Notes: generated by a model from the letters alone, not told the origin. 64,000 bases of DNA from Anodontia alba (GCA_964016985.1 OZ024821.1:11644620-11708619), one strand, 5' to 3'; positions 40,501 to 55,500 are shown, numbered from the stretch's first letter. Made by a program: numbers and translations.

Positions 40501-43500
40501 ATATTTCTGCTCCAAACATAGATTGTGGGTACTCGTTAAAACCGCCTCGGCGAGGCGGTTCTAGTGAGTACCCACAATCTATGTTTTTGAGCAGAAATAA
40601 GAAAAATAATGCATATCCCTGTAAACCCCAGTATCACTATATAAAAGTGGGGGTTAAAGGGGTCAAAATTATATAGGCGTGTTTTCGTGATGTGCTTTTC
40701 TGCCCATCAATCCTCTTCTGTGGGAGCAACTACTTCCTTTATTTTGTAGATCCCTTTTCACAGGAAATAAAACACGTTTGACAGAGATGTCTACGCTGAA
40801 AATATATCCATTCCCTTTAACCCATTTATGCGTAGTATCCCATAAAAAGGACACTGGCAAACAGTGTAGACCCAGATCGGACGCCGCAAAACGCGGCGTC
40901 TGATCCGGGTCTACACTGTTTGCATTAAATACAGGAATGATCGGTAGAGAAACTGCTGTAGGGCTTAAACCAGTTTTAATCGCACGAACCCTCACCCATA
41001 ATTCAGATGCAGCTCCGAATTACAAATACAGTCGACTCTCGTTATCTCGAAATCAAAGGGACTCTATAAAACAGTTCGAGATATCCGTACTTCGACATAT
41101 CAGATTTGCGGAACTGAGGAAAACAATTAATCGAATAACCACCTTTAACATAATGAATATGTAATTTGACTCCTAAGTTAGAAATATATTGAAAATACTG
41201 TGGAAAAGAGGAGAAATTGCTCCTAAGGAGCAATTTCTCCTCTTTTCCACAATATTTTGTTGCCTGTTGGTAGATCTCTGTGTTTTAAAACAGGGACCAG
41301 ATTTTCACTTCGAGATCAGCGGTTTTTCGAGATAAGCGAGGTCGAGATAACGAGAGTCGACTATATATATTCGGTCTGCATAGGAGTCCTCTACATCACA
41401 GGGAAACACATACAATCGAAAACACTGTTTTGAAACAAAGCAGAGGGTTCAATGGCGATCTGAAGCCAGAACACAAGAAAACTACAAACAAACGTGTTTC
41501 ATAATAATAAAAAAAAACCTGTATTTTCTGCTTCGTACCTATAATTTGGAAACACACATGACTTTTTGCAGTTATCTGAATTGGCCTATTTTCTGACCTT
41601 CACGGGAAGAAGGGGACAATGTTGCTGTTTTTTTTTTTATTGAAATTGCTTTATGGTAAGCAGCCTGTAAAGACAGAATACAACTAAATACTCATGACGA
41701 GTTGCCCCGCCCTTTTTGGAATAATGATTAGGTACAGAGAAATACGTGTTAATGGACACTTTCATTGGCCACGTGTCAAAAACCTTACATTAAATAGTCA
41801 CAAAAATCTTTCAGTTGAAAGGCCTACTCTAGCTCACTGTTTCTTAGTAACAAATAGGACTGTGTAATCCTGTTTCGGACGCCATTGGATTTTCGTATAA
41901 TCGATTACCTACAGATTCGCAGAAAAAGATACCAAAGTCACCCAAAATATTGAGAAACCTGCGCTCCTTACCATACTTGTCCTAAACTTGGAACAGATCA
42001 GGCCCCGAGGTTATAAAACTTTTTTCATGCTCAACTCAGAAATAGTTGGCATTTTCATATTTATTAGCAGAGAAATTTTCATGCTCAGTTATGCTTAGCA
42101 AGATAGAATTTCCAGTTGTTAGTAATTTGAGATTTATTAGCAGTACAAATTTCATGCTCAGCTGAGTTGAGCATGAAAAATGTTTTATAACCTTGTGCTA
42201 CCGGCTGATGTGTCTAAAACTAAGGTAGGTGAAAAACGATATAGGGCCGAGGTCGGCAACATTCTTTCGTGGAGATTGATCATGAAATATATTGTACGGT
42301 CATTCTCTGCCTTCCGCTGATTCAAGATGGGCAGTTATTAGTTTCTGGCGAAAGAATGTGCACAAAACTGGTTAACCGCTTAGAGGACTAGGCCTGCCCA
42401 GTAAACGTGTGGTTAGGTAAACTGACCGCGCTCGACATGACCCCATTGTGTTGACTGGGCCGTAAAACCAACACAAACAAATAGGCACTGGTATGTAAGA
42501 AAGGTTTTGTTTTATTCCAACTTCCTCACAGAACATATGTTTTGGATATTAGTTAGAATACCCTCTCTGAGGCAGTTCTTACGAATATCAAAAACATGTG
42601 TTTTATGAAATATTACACACAATGTTCTTGCATAATTTCTGATTAACTATCGCTTCATGAGCAAAGTTTTCGTGCCGGTCAAATTACCATCATAACAATT
42701 TTGACGTTGTATCGAGTGCCGGTATAAAGAGGATTGGCTATATCTGAACTGGGATTGTCTCATTTTATTATACATTTAAGATACATAAACAAGTAAACGC
42801 GCCATCTGTAAAATGACAGTGCAACATCTCAGGAATACAGTTGACTCTCGTTATCTCGATCTCGCTTATCTCGAATAACCGCTTATCTCGAAGTGAAAAT
42901 CTGGTCCCTGCCTAAACATGAAAATCTAACAACAGGAAAAAAAATATTGTGGAAAAGAGGGGAGCAATTTCTCCTCTTTTCCACAATATTTTCAATACAT
43001 CTCTAACTTAGGAGTCAAATTACATACACAATTGTTTAACGTGGTTGTTCGATTTATTTTTTCCTAAATTCTGCAAATCTGATATGTCGAGGTACGGATA
43101 TCTCGAAGTATTTCAGAGAGTCTCTTGGAATTCGAGATAACGAGAGTCGACTGTATTTAGTTGTTTGCTACCAATGTGGTTTCTTTATCTGTCACCTCAG
43201 CCAAAGGTTTGGGACGAGCTTCTAGCTTCACTTTCCTTCTATCCGAGAGCTTTTTAGTCTTCTCCTTCAGAGCTGTAGCAACTTTCTGGAAACCCCACAT
43301 GGAGAACAGGGCTTTAAAATGCTGTGGATTTGTAGCTTTTGGTCAAAAAGAGCGAAGTTTGATCATGATCTTCACTGATCGAAAGCTACAGTCGAACCTC
43401 AATGGCTCGAACATCTTTGGGACCATGGAAATTCGTTCGAGACATGGGTAGTTCGAGCTACTGAGGGTAATTATGGCACCAGTTCAGGAAGCAAATAGCG

Positions 43501-46500
43501 ATAATTTAGGGAAGTATTTCGATTTTCTACACAATGATTGTATGTTGAATATACTCATTAGAATCGCCTCGATGAGGCGATTCTAATGAGTACACACAAC
43601 ATACAATTCTATGATAAAATAAGAAAAAATCATTAAATACTTGTTTTCTTGAGCTATTGGAAGAATTTTGTAGGGACTGAAAAGAGAGTTCGACTCATCC
43701 ACGGTAAACGAGCCATCCGTGTTCGAGCCGTTGAGGTTATACTGTAATATGCGCATGTTTTGGGATCAGGATATTAGTTTCGATCAGCAAAGATCCGGAT
43801 TATTCTTCGCTCTTTTTCCAAACAGCTAATATAAATAATTTCATCTGTATGTTTTATTTTCTGTTTCAGCTGAAATTCAAGGTTGACAGTGACTTTAATG
43901 GCGGAAACACGGATTCCTTCGACCCAGAAGCACAAGCAAAACGTATTAACAGACTGGATCCGCTAGATGTCGCTTATGAAGACCATACTGGTATATAATA
44001 CAGCATCGTATTTCCCCAAATATCCCCAGTGGGCACATGACGTTTATACAACGTCGCTTCAACGTCAATGCAACGTCATGACGTTGCATCGACGTTGAGG
44101 TGACGTTGTATATACGTCATGTGCCAGCTGGGTTGGGACACTTTAATTTCTTACGATACTTGTCCTAATATTTCAATAAGTCCATTTAAATACCTTTTAG
44201 TGTGTCTAAAACCTGATATATAAGTGGCAAACAGTTCAGATCATTAAAAGACACCGAGCTGTTTTTAATTGTCATGTGTTGGCCGTAAATGTCTACCCGC
44301 CCCCTCCCCACGCAAACACAAGCCCCGAACTTTATCTTCGTCATTGTGCAGACTACATTTTGGGTCCGTTTTGACCACCTGCTTCAAACGGGTTTTACCC
44401 AGCTTTTTTTTTTCATTTTATTTTTTCTTCTTGTATGATTTGTGAATGTTATCAACTATAATTTCAAACTAAGAATATTTTGCTTCAGTGCTCGAATTCT
44501 TGTATCACTAAAGTATGATAAATGTTCGCATGGGTGTTTGCGGGTGTTTGATAGATATGGCGACTCTTATTTTTTTTTCTTCAGTCTTTTCCACTTTTTG
44601 TTTTCTTTTATTTCCCCCATTTCCATATGCTTCTTTATCATGATTTTTGACGTGCAATATATAAAGTGTAGGGTACGTAGATACCTATATCGAATCACGA
44701 GTGTCTTGAGTGGGTCGTATTTTTTCGTCATTTCAGGTTTGGTTCGTGACTCCTAATCATTTAATGCAACATATTAAAATGCGATTATACCCAGATATTT
44801 AACCCTTGTCCTGCTGAACCAAGATATACCCTGCCTTTGCAAACAATGTAGATCCAGATCAGTTGGCTTTTTCAGAAGCCAACTGATCTGGATCTGCACT
44901 GTTTGTCATTCAGTATGTTAATTCATATCTGATTGGATAAAAATTAGAAGTGGGCATGGCATCTTAATTTATTCAGCATGACAAAGGCTAAGGGGAGTAA
45001 ATACAATTTCAGGAGATGTAATTGTAAAAAAAAATGTTGTTGTTTTCTCCCCTTTTGTAAAGGGCCTACTTTTTAAGGCAAGAACCTGTTCCCAGAGGGA
45101 GAACATTCTTTCTTTATAAAGTAAACCCCTTTTCAGAAGAGGATTGTTCAGCAGGAAAGTAAACATGAAGACACAAAAGGTCTGAAAATGATGGCTGACT
45201 CTCCAGGGGTATCTAGTCCCCTTACGTCGAGCTAAAATATTAAACAATAATTACACGAAGGATTCGTACATTAACCCTTTCAACCTGGCAGACCAAAACA
45301 GATACCTGTGCAAAAAGTGTAGATCCTGATGAGACGGCTTGTTACGAGCCGTCTCATCAGGATCTACACTGTTTGCCAATCTGTTTTTTTAGACTAAAAT
45401 CCCTTTTTGCGTTGGTGGACATGTCCAAATTCAGGGATGGTAGAGTCCACTTCAGAAAGTCAGGGATGAAAAGGTTAACACATTGTTTTTTCAGGAATGA
45501 AAACGACCGAGTTTATGGCAATTCTTGGCAGTGACAAGTACTATTATCAGCTACAGTTTGTCAATGACTTCCCGAGGAAGATCACTGTAACAGCGAAAGG
45601 TGTTGAACAGTAAGTTTTGTACACGGGTCCAGATAAAAGGGGTATCCTTATAAAAAATTCTTTTTTCTCCACGAAGACATGTGTTGTGATGAACAGCCAC
45701 AAAGCCACACAAAACAAACAACATCAGAACTACCGCCTAAGAACGGTCAATAGTGAAAGGTACCGGGGTTTAATACTTTGCATGCTGAGTAAAAGTTTCA
45801 GCACACGTCGGAAATATTTTTCTTATTTTTCCTAGAAAGTAGGATTTGACATAATCATGCAAACTGTCTCCCTAGGAAACATTTTGCATGAAGTATCAGA
45901 TCCTATTTTATAGATAAGAAAAAAATATCATCAGTTTGTCGTCTGCTGAATCTGCCCATAGCGTGGTAAGTATTAAATCGATTTTCTTGTACAAAATCTA
46001 CACCCTAGGTTCAAATGTTTTAAAAATTCAAAATCAGTGAAACATTACAGAAAATAATATAAATTACAGTCAAACTTGTCTTAAAGACCACCTGTAATAA
46101 GCAGTCATCTGTCTTTAAAGGCCGCTTTTGCAGATCCCATAAAAGGAAAATAAGTGTGATTTTAAGCAACCTATTTCTGGCTTTCCCCAAGGTGCTTGCT
46201 TAACCCAGGTTTGAATGTAATTAAATCACTGTGAAAAATCACAGTGATAAAACAAGGATGAGTGCCCGTAGCAAATACGTCAGGCATTGACGATCCGAGC
46301 TTAAAATTGTTTAGTAGCACCACGGAGAACCTGATTAAAGACATAGTGCAGACATCAACCTTCTAATTAAAGGTTTAGGTCGGCACCTTTATAGAGTCTA
46401 AGACCAGACGGCAATTACAAAAAGGCTTTTTCTCGCGATGCGGCTATTTTACGCTTGACGTGGCCCATTGGTCTTTCGGTCGAGACTGTCTGCTGATCGT

Positions 46501-49500
46501 GATTTTCGGTTGAGATTTGTATCTCTTTATCTGGGACTGTATCCTATCCCTGGAAGAAAGTGTTTATCAGTGGCATCAAAATGACCAGAGTTTTCAATGG
46601 GCGCTTTGAGAATAGCAAAAAGCCTGGACTATTTTTCATTCATACTCTAATCAGACTGCGCGAGTGCGCAGACTGATTTGTGCCTTTGCTGTAACCGCCG
46701 AATATAAAATAGATCTACATTTCCCACGTTATGACGTAGTTTGTATTTTTATATGCTTTTGAACAATATTTCAGAGATTATCCAGTCGTCGCTGGGATCT
46801 GTCTACCAGAAGGTCTCACGCCAGCAGATGTGAAACTAACAGCCTGGAGACCACCGGAAGTTTATACGCCTTCCGACGGCTGGATTATTGTTGATACAAT
46901 TGAGGAGGTGTTTGCGGACACTACGATGACACGTGTCTATATGGAGGAAAGGTACGGGGTAATAAGTTTAGCTAATAAACAAACCCAGCCCCTGCAAGAC
47001 ATATGCTAGAGGCATAGCTCTTGATAAGACGCGTTTTTCTACTCAAAAATATTGATAGTTTCTTATTTCACAACGAAAACATATGTTATGGGTACTCATT
47101 AGAAGCGCCTCAGCGAGGCGCTTCTAATGAGTACACATAACATATGTTCATGGAGAAATAAGAAAAAATATTTAACTGGTATCCATTCTTATCTAGACCT
47201 ATGCAGAGGACCTGATGAAGAGAAGTGTTTGGAGATAAAAATTTCTGCGACATGTTTCTTATTTCTGCACTATGGTGAACAGGTCTCGGCGTCTGTTGTT
47301 CTCATGAGACAAAGTATATAAGAGCATTTGTTAAGGAGAGGTATTGCATGATAATTCTGGGATAGTACTTCATAAAAATAGTAGGTCGCGAATACATATT
47401 TAATAAAGGCGCTTTGTCTGTTTTGGAAAAATGGCTGAAAAATCTTTAGGTGTATTTTTATTCGTAAAAGGACTGAATGCACATGGTAAACTTTCTGCTA
47501 TTTTGTATAAGGGAGGCACTTTTGTGACCTCTTCTTTGCTTTCCCGCACATCAAATTCCTTGTCTAAAGTAGTCTACTCTAAAGGATAAACATTTCTTCC
47601 AAGGGGACCAAATGCTTTCCCTTTAGAATATAGCTGTTTCCAGAAGGGGTGCCGTTAAAATCAATGTTTACAGAGCTGACTCCCCTGAAAGTGTATCTGT
47701 TCAACTACAGATGAGTTTATCCTGAAGACAAATACCTAGATTTAGCGCAACCAGTTGCCCTGCTAATATTCGTCATGTGATATTTTTTATCTATACTGCA
47801 CATATATTTGTATAAAGAACACGTTTATCTCATATTCAAGAGGGACTGTAATCAAGGTCTTCGACCTGCAGACCGAACCGATATTGAATTCGAAGCTGTC
47901 TGATAAAGGTTTGGAAACCGGGTGCACTTGGAAAGTGTCAGAATTAGTGACAGACAGACATCAAGTGTGTTGGAGCGATTATGTCAGGACGTACAATTGC
48001 AAACACAACATACAAATTGCCGGCACGGGGATCGTACTACATATGTTTAATTACGTATTTTAAAAAAAAACACTCTCTTTATTTATTGTACTGATTGAGT
48101 TACGTGCCAGTCAATAGAAAAGGTGTCTTCTTGGTATATGTGTATAGTAAATATCCAGGTCAGCCAGCAGAGCCGCACAACGTCTCATGGGTTAATCTAT
48201 TTATACAGAGATATATTTAAGAGTAAGCAATAATTCTGTGGACAGCGAAGGTCCTGATCAGATTGTGCGAGTTCATCACGAAAACATGCCTATATAATTT
48301 TGACTCCCTTATACCCCACTTTTATATTGTAAAACTGAGGTTTACAAGGGTATACATTATTTTTCTTATTTCTGCTCAAAAACATAGATTGTGGGTACTC
48401 GTTAGAATCGCCGCCTTGGGACGGTTCTAAAGAGTACCCACAATCTTTGTTTAGAGCAGAAATATGAAAAATATCAGATTCTTTTTATCTGAAAAATTTC
48501 TTTTTTTGGTGGCAAAATTTTCAATATATTTGAATAGGCGTGTTTTCGTAGTGTATTTTTATTTAAATCCAATTTATTATGTGTAATGCTTGTAGTCATT
48601 TTATAGCAACCCACGTTACACAGTCACCCAACCTTCTTCTTTGGCTGATCTATTTAGGTCTAGATAAGACGAAGTATCAGGACAATATTTTTCTTATTTC
48701 TGCACAAAACATATGTCGTGGGTCTCATTAGACGGACCACGCCGGGGTGCTTCTAATGTTTATTCGTTTATTCAACATATTTATTCGTGCACAAATAAGA
48801 AACATATCCATACTCTTTGAATGAAAAAAAAACACCATTTTTTTCTGGAGCAATGGACTTATATTTTATTTGAATAGTCAACTTTGTCAAGTTGCATCAC
48901 AAGAGGTATTTACTGTTTGTACACATCAGTATTTCCTTCTACATTTTACAAATGTGATCAAAGACGATTATTTCGTAATGATATACTAACATACTTGGTC
49001 ACCACATATGGGGTTCTCAAATGTATATACTCTTAAGATGCAATAATGTTTGTTTGTTTGTTTTTCCAGAACCCTGTACGTGAATTTTGTAAACACGTTT
49101 GCGCGAGATCCCCACTGGAACAAATGGGACACGGGCAATTGTCCCGGAGGCCAATGTCCTTCTGTCATCGTGGAGATACTAAAGGACGATATAACTGGAT
49201 ATACACCATGTTTTACACCAACTGACGAAGAGGTATGTATACATCTTGTAATGACTAAACATTCTGGGCCCAGTTGTTCAAAACTAACGATGCCGTTAGT
49301 TAACGTATCGTTAAAACTTTGATCATTAAATATGGCATATACGCTAATATTTTTGCTAAAAAAATGTGAGTAGCTTTTGCATTTGCAAAAGCTACTCACA
49401 TTTTTTCAGCAAAAATACCTGTGAATTAGATATTGTACTTACTAGAACAGTTAACATTTTGACCACTACTAATGAGCTCGTTAAGCTAACGATGCTTCAA

Positions 49501-52500
49501 CAAGTGGGCCCTGAATAAGAGTAAAGAAGAAGTCCAGGAAGAGCCACAATTCCAGAAGATACCCTACCCCTGACACCAAGAGGAAGCGTAAACAAACCAA
49601 GACAGACAGTACACAAGCCACAGACCAAAGAAAACCAAATCAACCAGCTCCATCTTCCCCAACAAGTGGGGGTGGGGGGGGGTGAGAGGAGCAACAACGC
49701 TAGACAGGAGCCACTTAATACAACAATAAGACAACGAACAGGACAAATCATGAAAAAGCCCCACACAAAGAACAACCTACACTAGAACCACCGCAAAGCA
49801 ATTAACTTATTTTAACCAAACAAAATATCATTAATGTGAAGAAAGTCAGCAGTGGAGGTGCGTGTATGTTGTGCGTTGTTGCCCCCACCCCCACCCCCCC
49901 CCCCCCGCCTCCCCCACCCCTCTTGTTCAGGGCCCCGGATCCTGCAAATGAAAAGCCAGTAAAGCTGTTCAATACCTTTTATGGAAATTTACACACGAGA
50001 GTTTCATGGTGGGAGGGGGTGGGGCCAGGGCTAATTTAACAGACGCAAGGAAGGACATACACACGTTAGCAGACCGATCACTACACTCTTCAATCATTCC
50101 TTTTTGGAGCATATTTTTATAATGTATGTTCATATCCTAATTCAGTAAAACATATTGACATTCTAATTCTGTATAATAAAATAAAAATCTAAAAGGTTGC
50201 CACTAGAAACAAAGAACACATAAGATCGAAAATCGGAGACTCGGCTTTATTAAGTCTGTTCATGTACAGATATGAAAGTTGTGAAGCTGCATACGACCCC
50301 AAGCACTGGCTTAAGCTGTGTTCAATTTTCAATGTAACCAGAATGGCATATACGCTAATATGTTTGTTAACTATGGCATATAATGATCCCAAAGGAAATA
50401 AAAATATAATCTGCACTATGACGAAGTACCGGGAAGACGTTTAATGGCCGCCATACGGCACTTAACACAAGTTACAGTGAAGTAAAATAAACTCTAAAAG
50501 GTTACATTTGGAAACAAAGAACACATAAAAGAATGAAAATTGAAGACTCGGTTTTATTAAGTCTTTTTCATATACAGCAGTGTGGTTTGCAAAGCTGCAA
50601 ATGACCCTTAGCACAGGCTTAAGAGGAATTCAATTTTCAAAACGGGCTCATTAATCCCAAAAGAGATGACAACTGTAATCTGCACTATGGTGAAGTACGG
50701 GAAGACGTTTTACGGCCGCCATACGGCACTTAACCCCAGCTACAGAGAAGTAGAATAAGTGTCTAAAATGTTGCCTTTGGAAACAAAGTACACACGAAAG
50801 AGTGAAAATCGGTGACTCGGTTTTTTTAAGTCTCTTAATATACAGCAATGTTGATTGCGAAGCCGCATACGCCCTGTAGCACCGGCTAAAATAAAGTTGA
50901 CTAAGGGAACTGGATGCACTTGCCTAGTTTTCTACATGGGAGACAATTTTTGTCACTTCCCCTTTGCTTTCCTGCATTCCAAACCCTTTCTGAAAAGGGG
51001 TCTACACTAAAAGAATGACTTTGCTAGCAAGGGGAGCAAATACATTTCTTTTAAAGTAGACCCCTTTTCAGAAGGTAGCTAAACAATTTGACTCTGTTGC
51101 CTTACTGAAAATATATCCATAACAATTTACCATTTAAGCCTAGCGTCCCATAAAAGGGACATTGGCAAACAGTGTAGGTCTAGATCAGACGCAGAATGCA
51201 GCGTCTGATCAGGGTCTAACTGTTTGCCTTAAATATAGAAATTTCTATAGAACATAATCATAATAAAAACTTACCAGTCACCCTACTATTGAAACAGACT
51301 GGTCCAAAGTTTCATAGTAGAGAGTCCACTACGCATGCAAAACATTACTCGTGATTGTGTGCATCACATGGAACACATCATTATGCGAAATATTCAGATA
51401 TCTTCAACCGATATGGTTTTTTTTGGCATAAGATTTCATGAGGTTTTATTTGTGCTTGTGTGTTTTTCTTATTTTTGTTAATTTCAATTTCAGCTTAATA
51501 CAGATGTTCATTTAGATGATGTTACAAGCATGTCATGTGAGCTTCCTGCTAGTATGCCAGACGCCGTAAGTACATGTACCATCTGACGTTTGTTCTCATT
51601 GTGACTCATGATTAACCCTTCTACCCCCTGACTTTCCGAGTAAGTCGATTCATCGGCAGTTGCATTTTTACTTTTATAGTCTAAATTCAGGTACAATATT
51701 GCAAATAATATTTATCCTGATGAGACAACACGTTACGAGCTGCTCCATCTGGATCTTAACTGTTTACAAAAGTATCTGTCTTAGTCGGAAGGGCTGAACG
51801 AGTTATATATAGTTCGTTGTAATTATTTGCAGACGGATTTGACTTAAATAGTATCATCTGCGAAGGTTGCCCTTGGAAACACTGAATACATAAATGAACG
51901 AACATTTAAGGCTCTGTTTCATTGTGACTCTTTGAATAGCAGCAATTGTTTACAGAACTGCAGCCGCACCCTTTTACAGTATAAGGTTAGCTAATATATG
52001 AGCCATCGCATGACAAAACTAACAATACGGCATGTCCGCCCATCGAAGACACAGATCAGCCTGGGCATCCGCCCAGTCTGATTAGAGTCTTCGCTGTGCG
52101 CTTAATGGGTAGCTAAGGACCCAAGCTTTCTTAATGCGAACAGCGAAAACTCTGATCATACTGGCGGATGCCCAAGCTGATCTGAGTCTTCGATGGGTGC
52201 ACACGCCATTTTGTAGGATTTCTATTATGCACTTTTGTGTTGAGGTTTTACGGCCCAGTCAACCCAATGGGGTCATATCGAGCGCGGTCAGTTTACCTAA
52301 CCACACGTTTACTGGGCAGGCTTTGTCCTCTAAGCGGTTAACCAGTATTGCGCACATTCTTTCGCCAGAAACTGACAACTGCCCTTCTTGAATCAGCGGA
52401 AGGGAGAGAATGACCGTAGAAAATATTTCATGATCAATCTCCACGAAAAAATGTTGCCGACCTCGGCTGGGGTTGAACCCGCGACCTCCTGGTCTCCAGT

Positions 52501-55500
52501 CGGACGGCGCATCCAACTGGGCTCATTGTTTAATGCAAATTCTACTGAACATTTTACATGGCTGTAAAGCTGCTCCGCTAAATACAATGTTTCGAGGATA
52601 CACGCGACGTATATATTGATATCTGAATTCATTGTTGACTTGTTTCTGGCAAGTCTTTTCCGGTAGTGCACACTAAAATATTCTTATCTTATTTCATTTC
52701 ATTCTACATGTTTATCGCGGATCTACCTGTTTGCTAAATAGTGCATTAGTTTGCATCTGAAGCTTAACATTTACCTAATTGATGATGTTTGGGGGGGGGG
52801 GGTTTATAGTTTTCACGATAAAAGGGTTTGACAATTAATGCAAGTTGTCTCCTCAGAATTTTAAAATGTCGTCTGCTGAAAATTTTGCCAGCAGGTTAAA
52901 CGTTAAACATTAATTTGGATTGCATAGATAGATGATGGCTTGCAATATATTATGTCACTATGTCCCCTCTTGGGAGTATAACTAATCATCTCAATTAGTA
53001 TCAATGTATGTTTTGTGCTACAGGACTGGGGAGCTGGGGACACAAGACGAACGGCTGTGGAAGCAGAATGGGGAGAATGGAGTGCTTGGAGTGATTGTTG
53101 TGGAGATGAAGGTGAGTTCTAATTGAAAACCAAATTCGGCAATAACTCAGTATTTTGGTTCAATATTTGAATGATAAGAAAAAATAATAGGAAAGAACAG
53201 ATCCATCAAAAAAATTTGCCTATATAATTTTGACCCCTTTAAACCCCACTTTTATATAGTAAAACTGGGGTTTACAGGGGTATACATTATTTTGCTTATT
53301 TTTGCTCAAAAACATAGATTGTGGGTACTCGTTAGAACCGCCTCGGCGAGGCGGTTCTAACGAGTACCCACAATCTATGTTTTGAGCAGAAATATGAAAA
53401 ACATCAGAGTTTTTTATCTGAAAATTTTCAGTTTTTGGAGGTGAAATTTTCTGTATGTTTGAATAGGCGTGTTTTCGTAATGTTTATACGGGACATCTGA
53501 CAAACAAATCTACAAGTTTACGTTTGGAATCTAAAACAATGATGATAGTACCACTGTTTTCACTGAGATGGAACAGTTTATAATAAAAGGATTTTAACAT
53601 GATGCACAACACAGATGATTACCGTTTTGCCATATGCGAACAGTGATCAGTCTGTATCAGAACCGTCGTTGTTTAGTCGATGTAGTCTACAATATATTAA
53701 TTCTCTAGGCATGCAACGAAATCTCTAATCAGATTGTGCGAATGCGCAGGCAATTTCATGAGTTCGTTTCCCAGACAGATCATGAAGTTCCTGTTAAATG
53801 GCCAACCTTTAAGAAATTAAAATAGATGATAACATGTTTCTACATAAATGTACATTTTCTCAGTTTTATGCCATCGAAGTACAGCTTTGGGGAATATAGT
53901 AACATTACGAAAACATGTCTATTCAATTATACTGAAAATTTTACTGCTAAAAAAATGAAAAAAAATTCAGATAAAAAATTCCGATATTCTTCAAATTTCT
54001 GCTCAGAACATAGAACACGGGTACTCGTTAGAACCGCCTCGGCGATGCGGTTCTAAAGCGTACTCACACATTATGTTTGTGAGCAGAAATAAGAAAAATA
54101 ATGTATACGCCTCATCGTGGCGATACCTAAATTATACACATTTGCCTCCTCAGCTGGCACTATGATCAACCCTTAGTGGCTCAAAGTACCCATGTCTAGA
54201 ATAAATTTCCGTGGTCCAAAAAAAATGTTTGAGCCATTGGAGTTCGACTGTATTCAAGCCAGGCAGCCGTGTGTTGCGTGTGCGACACACGCAATACATG
54301 GCTGCCTGGCTTGAATGCAACTGTCAACTGACCAGTATACAAGTTGCCGCTGAAAGCTGTTCATATCTGGAGTTTTATTTTGTGCATGAAGGGATTTTCA
54401 AATCATTTTAACATAATATTTCCGAGACCAGAATCATATGGGCCACGTCAGGCGAAAACGTGCCTTCCAGCATGCGCAAAATGTGCGAATTCACATCATC
54501 CTGCATATTTGGAAAGTCTCATACCGGCATTAACACTCCGTTGAAACATTCTATAGTATCCAATGATTCTGTTTAGGGACAGCGATTGCTCTGAACTGAT
54601 TGCACGGATGCGCAGGCTGATCTGGACCTTTGCTGTCCGCATAAGCCCGAAGACACATTTTCGCATGGCGCGACCCAATAGATAAGATATAACGTTAAAA
54701 ACAGTTTTCTTATTTTTCACAGAAAGTAAAATTTGACATTTCATTAAATTAAATCAGTTTCTTTGGAGACAATTTCAATGGCATCTCAGGCCTTATTTTT
54801 TAAGAAAACTGAGAAAAAACATCATTAGTTTCATCTTATGATTAAGCCTACGGAGTACTCAACTTAATTGTGTATGAGGCGGAAAGCGTCTAAATTTAGA
54901 TATTTATTTATTTAACAGAAAAGTACCGCTACCGACTCTGTGACGATCCCACGCCCTTAGGCACTGCTGCAAGCTGTTCTGGAGATTCGGAAGAAAGAGA
55001 AGCATGTACAAATCCTTGTCCAGGTAAGTATTTAAGGAGCTTGATACATATCCAGGAGAGCCAAATCTTTCAAAAACAGTTTTGTCCCCTACTTAAGGAG
55101 GGTTTACTACAAAAGAAAAGAATTTGATCCTTTTAGAGTAGACCCCTGCTTAGGATTGGGCTTAGAGTCATTACGAAAACACGCCTATTCAAACATATAG
55201 GAAATTTTACCTACAAAAACTGAAAATTTTCAGATAAAAAAAACCCTGATATTTTTCATATTTCTGCTCAAAACATAGATAGTGGGTACTCGTTAGAACC
55301 TCCTCGGCGATGCGGTTCTAACGAGTGCCAACAATCTATGTTTTGAGCAGAAATAGTAAAAAATAATGTATTCTCCCATGTAAACCCCAGATTTACTATA
55401 TAAAAGTGGGGTTTGAGGGGTCAAAATTATATAGGCATGTTTTCGTGGTGAGTGCTAGAAAGCAAATTGGAAGTCACGAAAATTCTTTTTCCATGAAAAT

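Noticed and set aside
47991..48063. Extension of exon 23 to the stop near 48061 as a true C-terminus
   Set aside because: Exons 24-28 continue in phase and hold the TSRs; an alternative end by intron retention remains possible but is not supported here.
49497..49775. 92-codon minus-strand frame with hydrophobic stretches
   Set aside because: Lies in low-complexity C/G-rich repeat sequence after H2; hydrophobicity follows from base composition.
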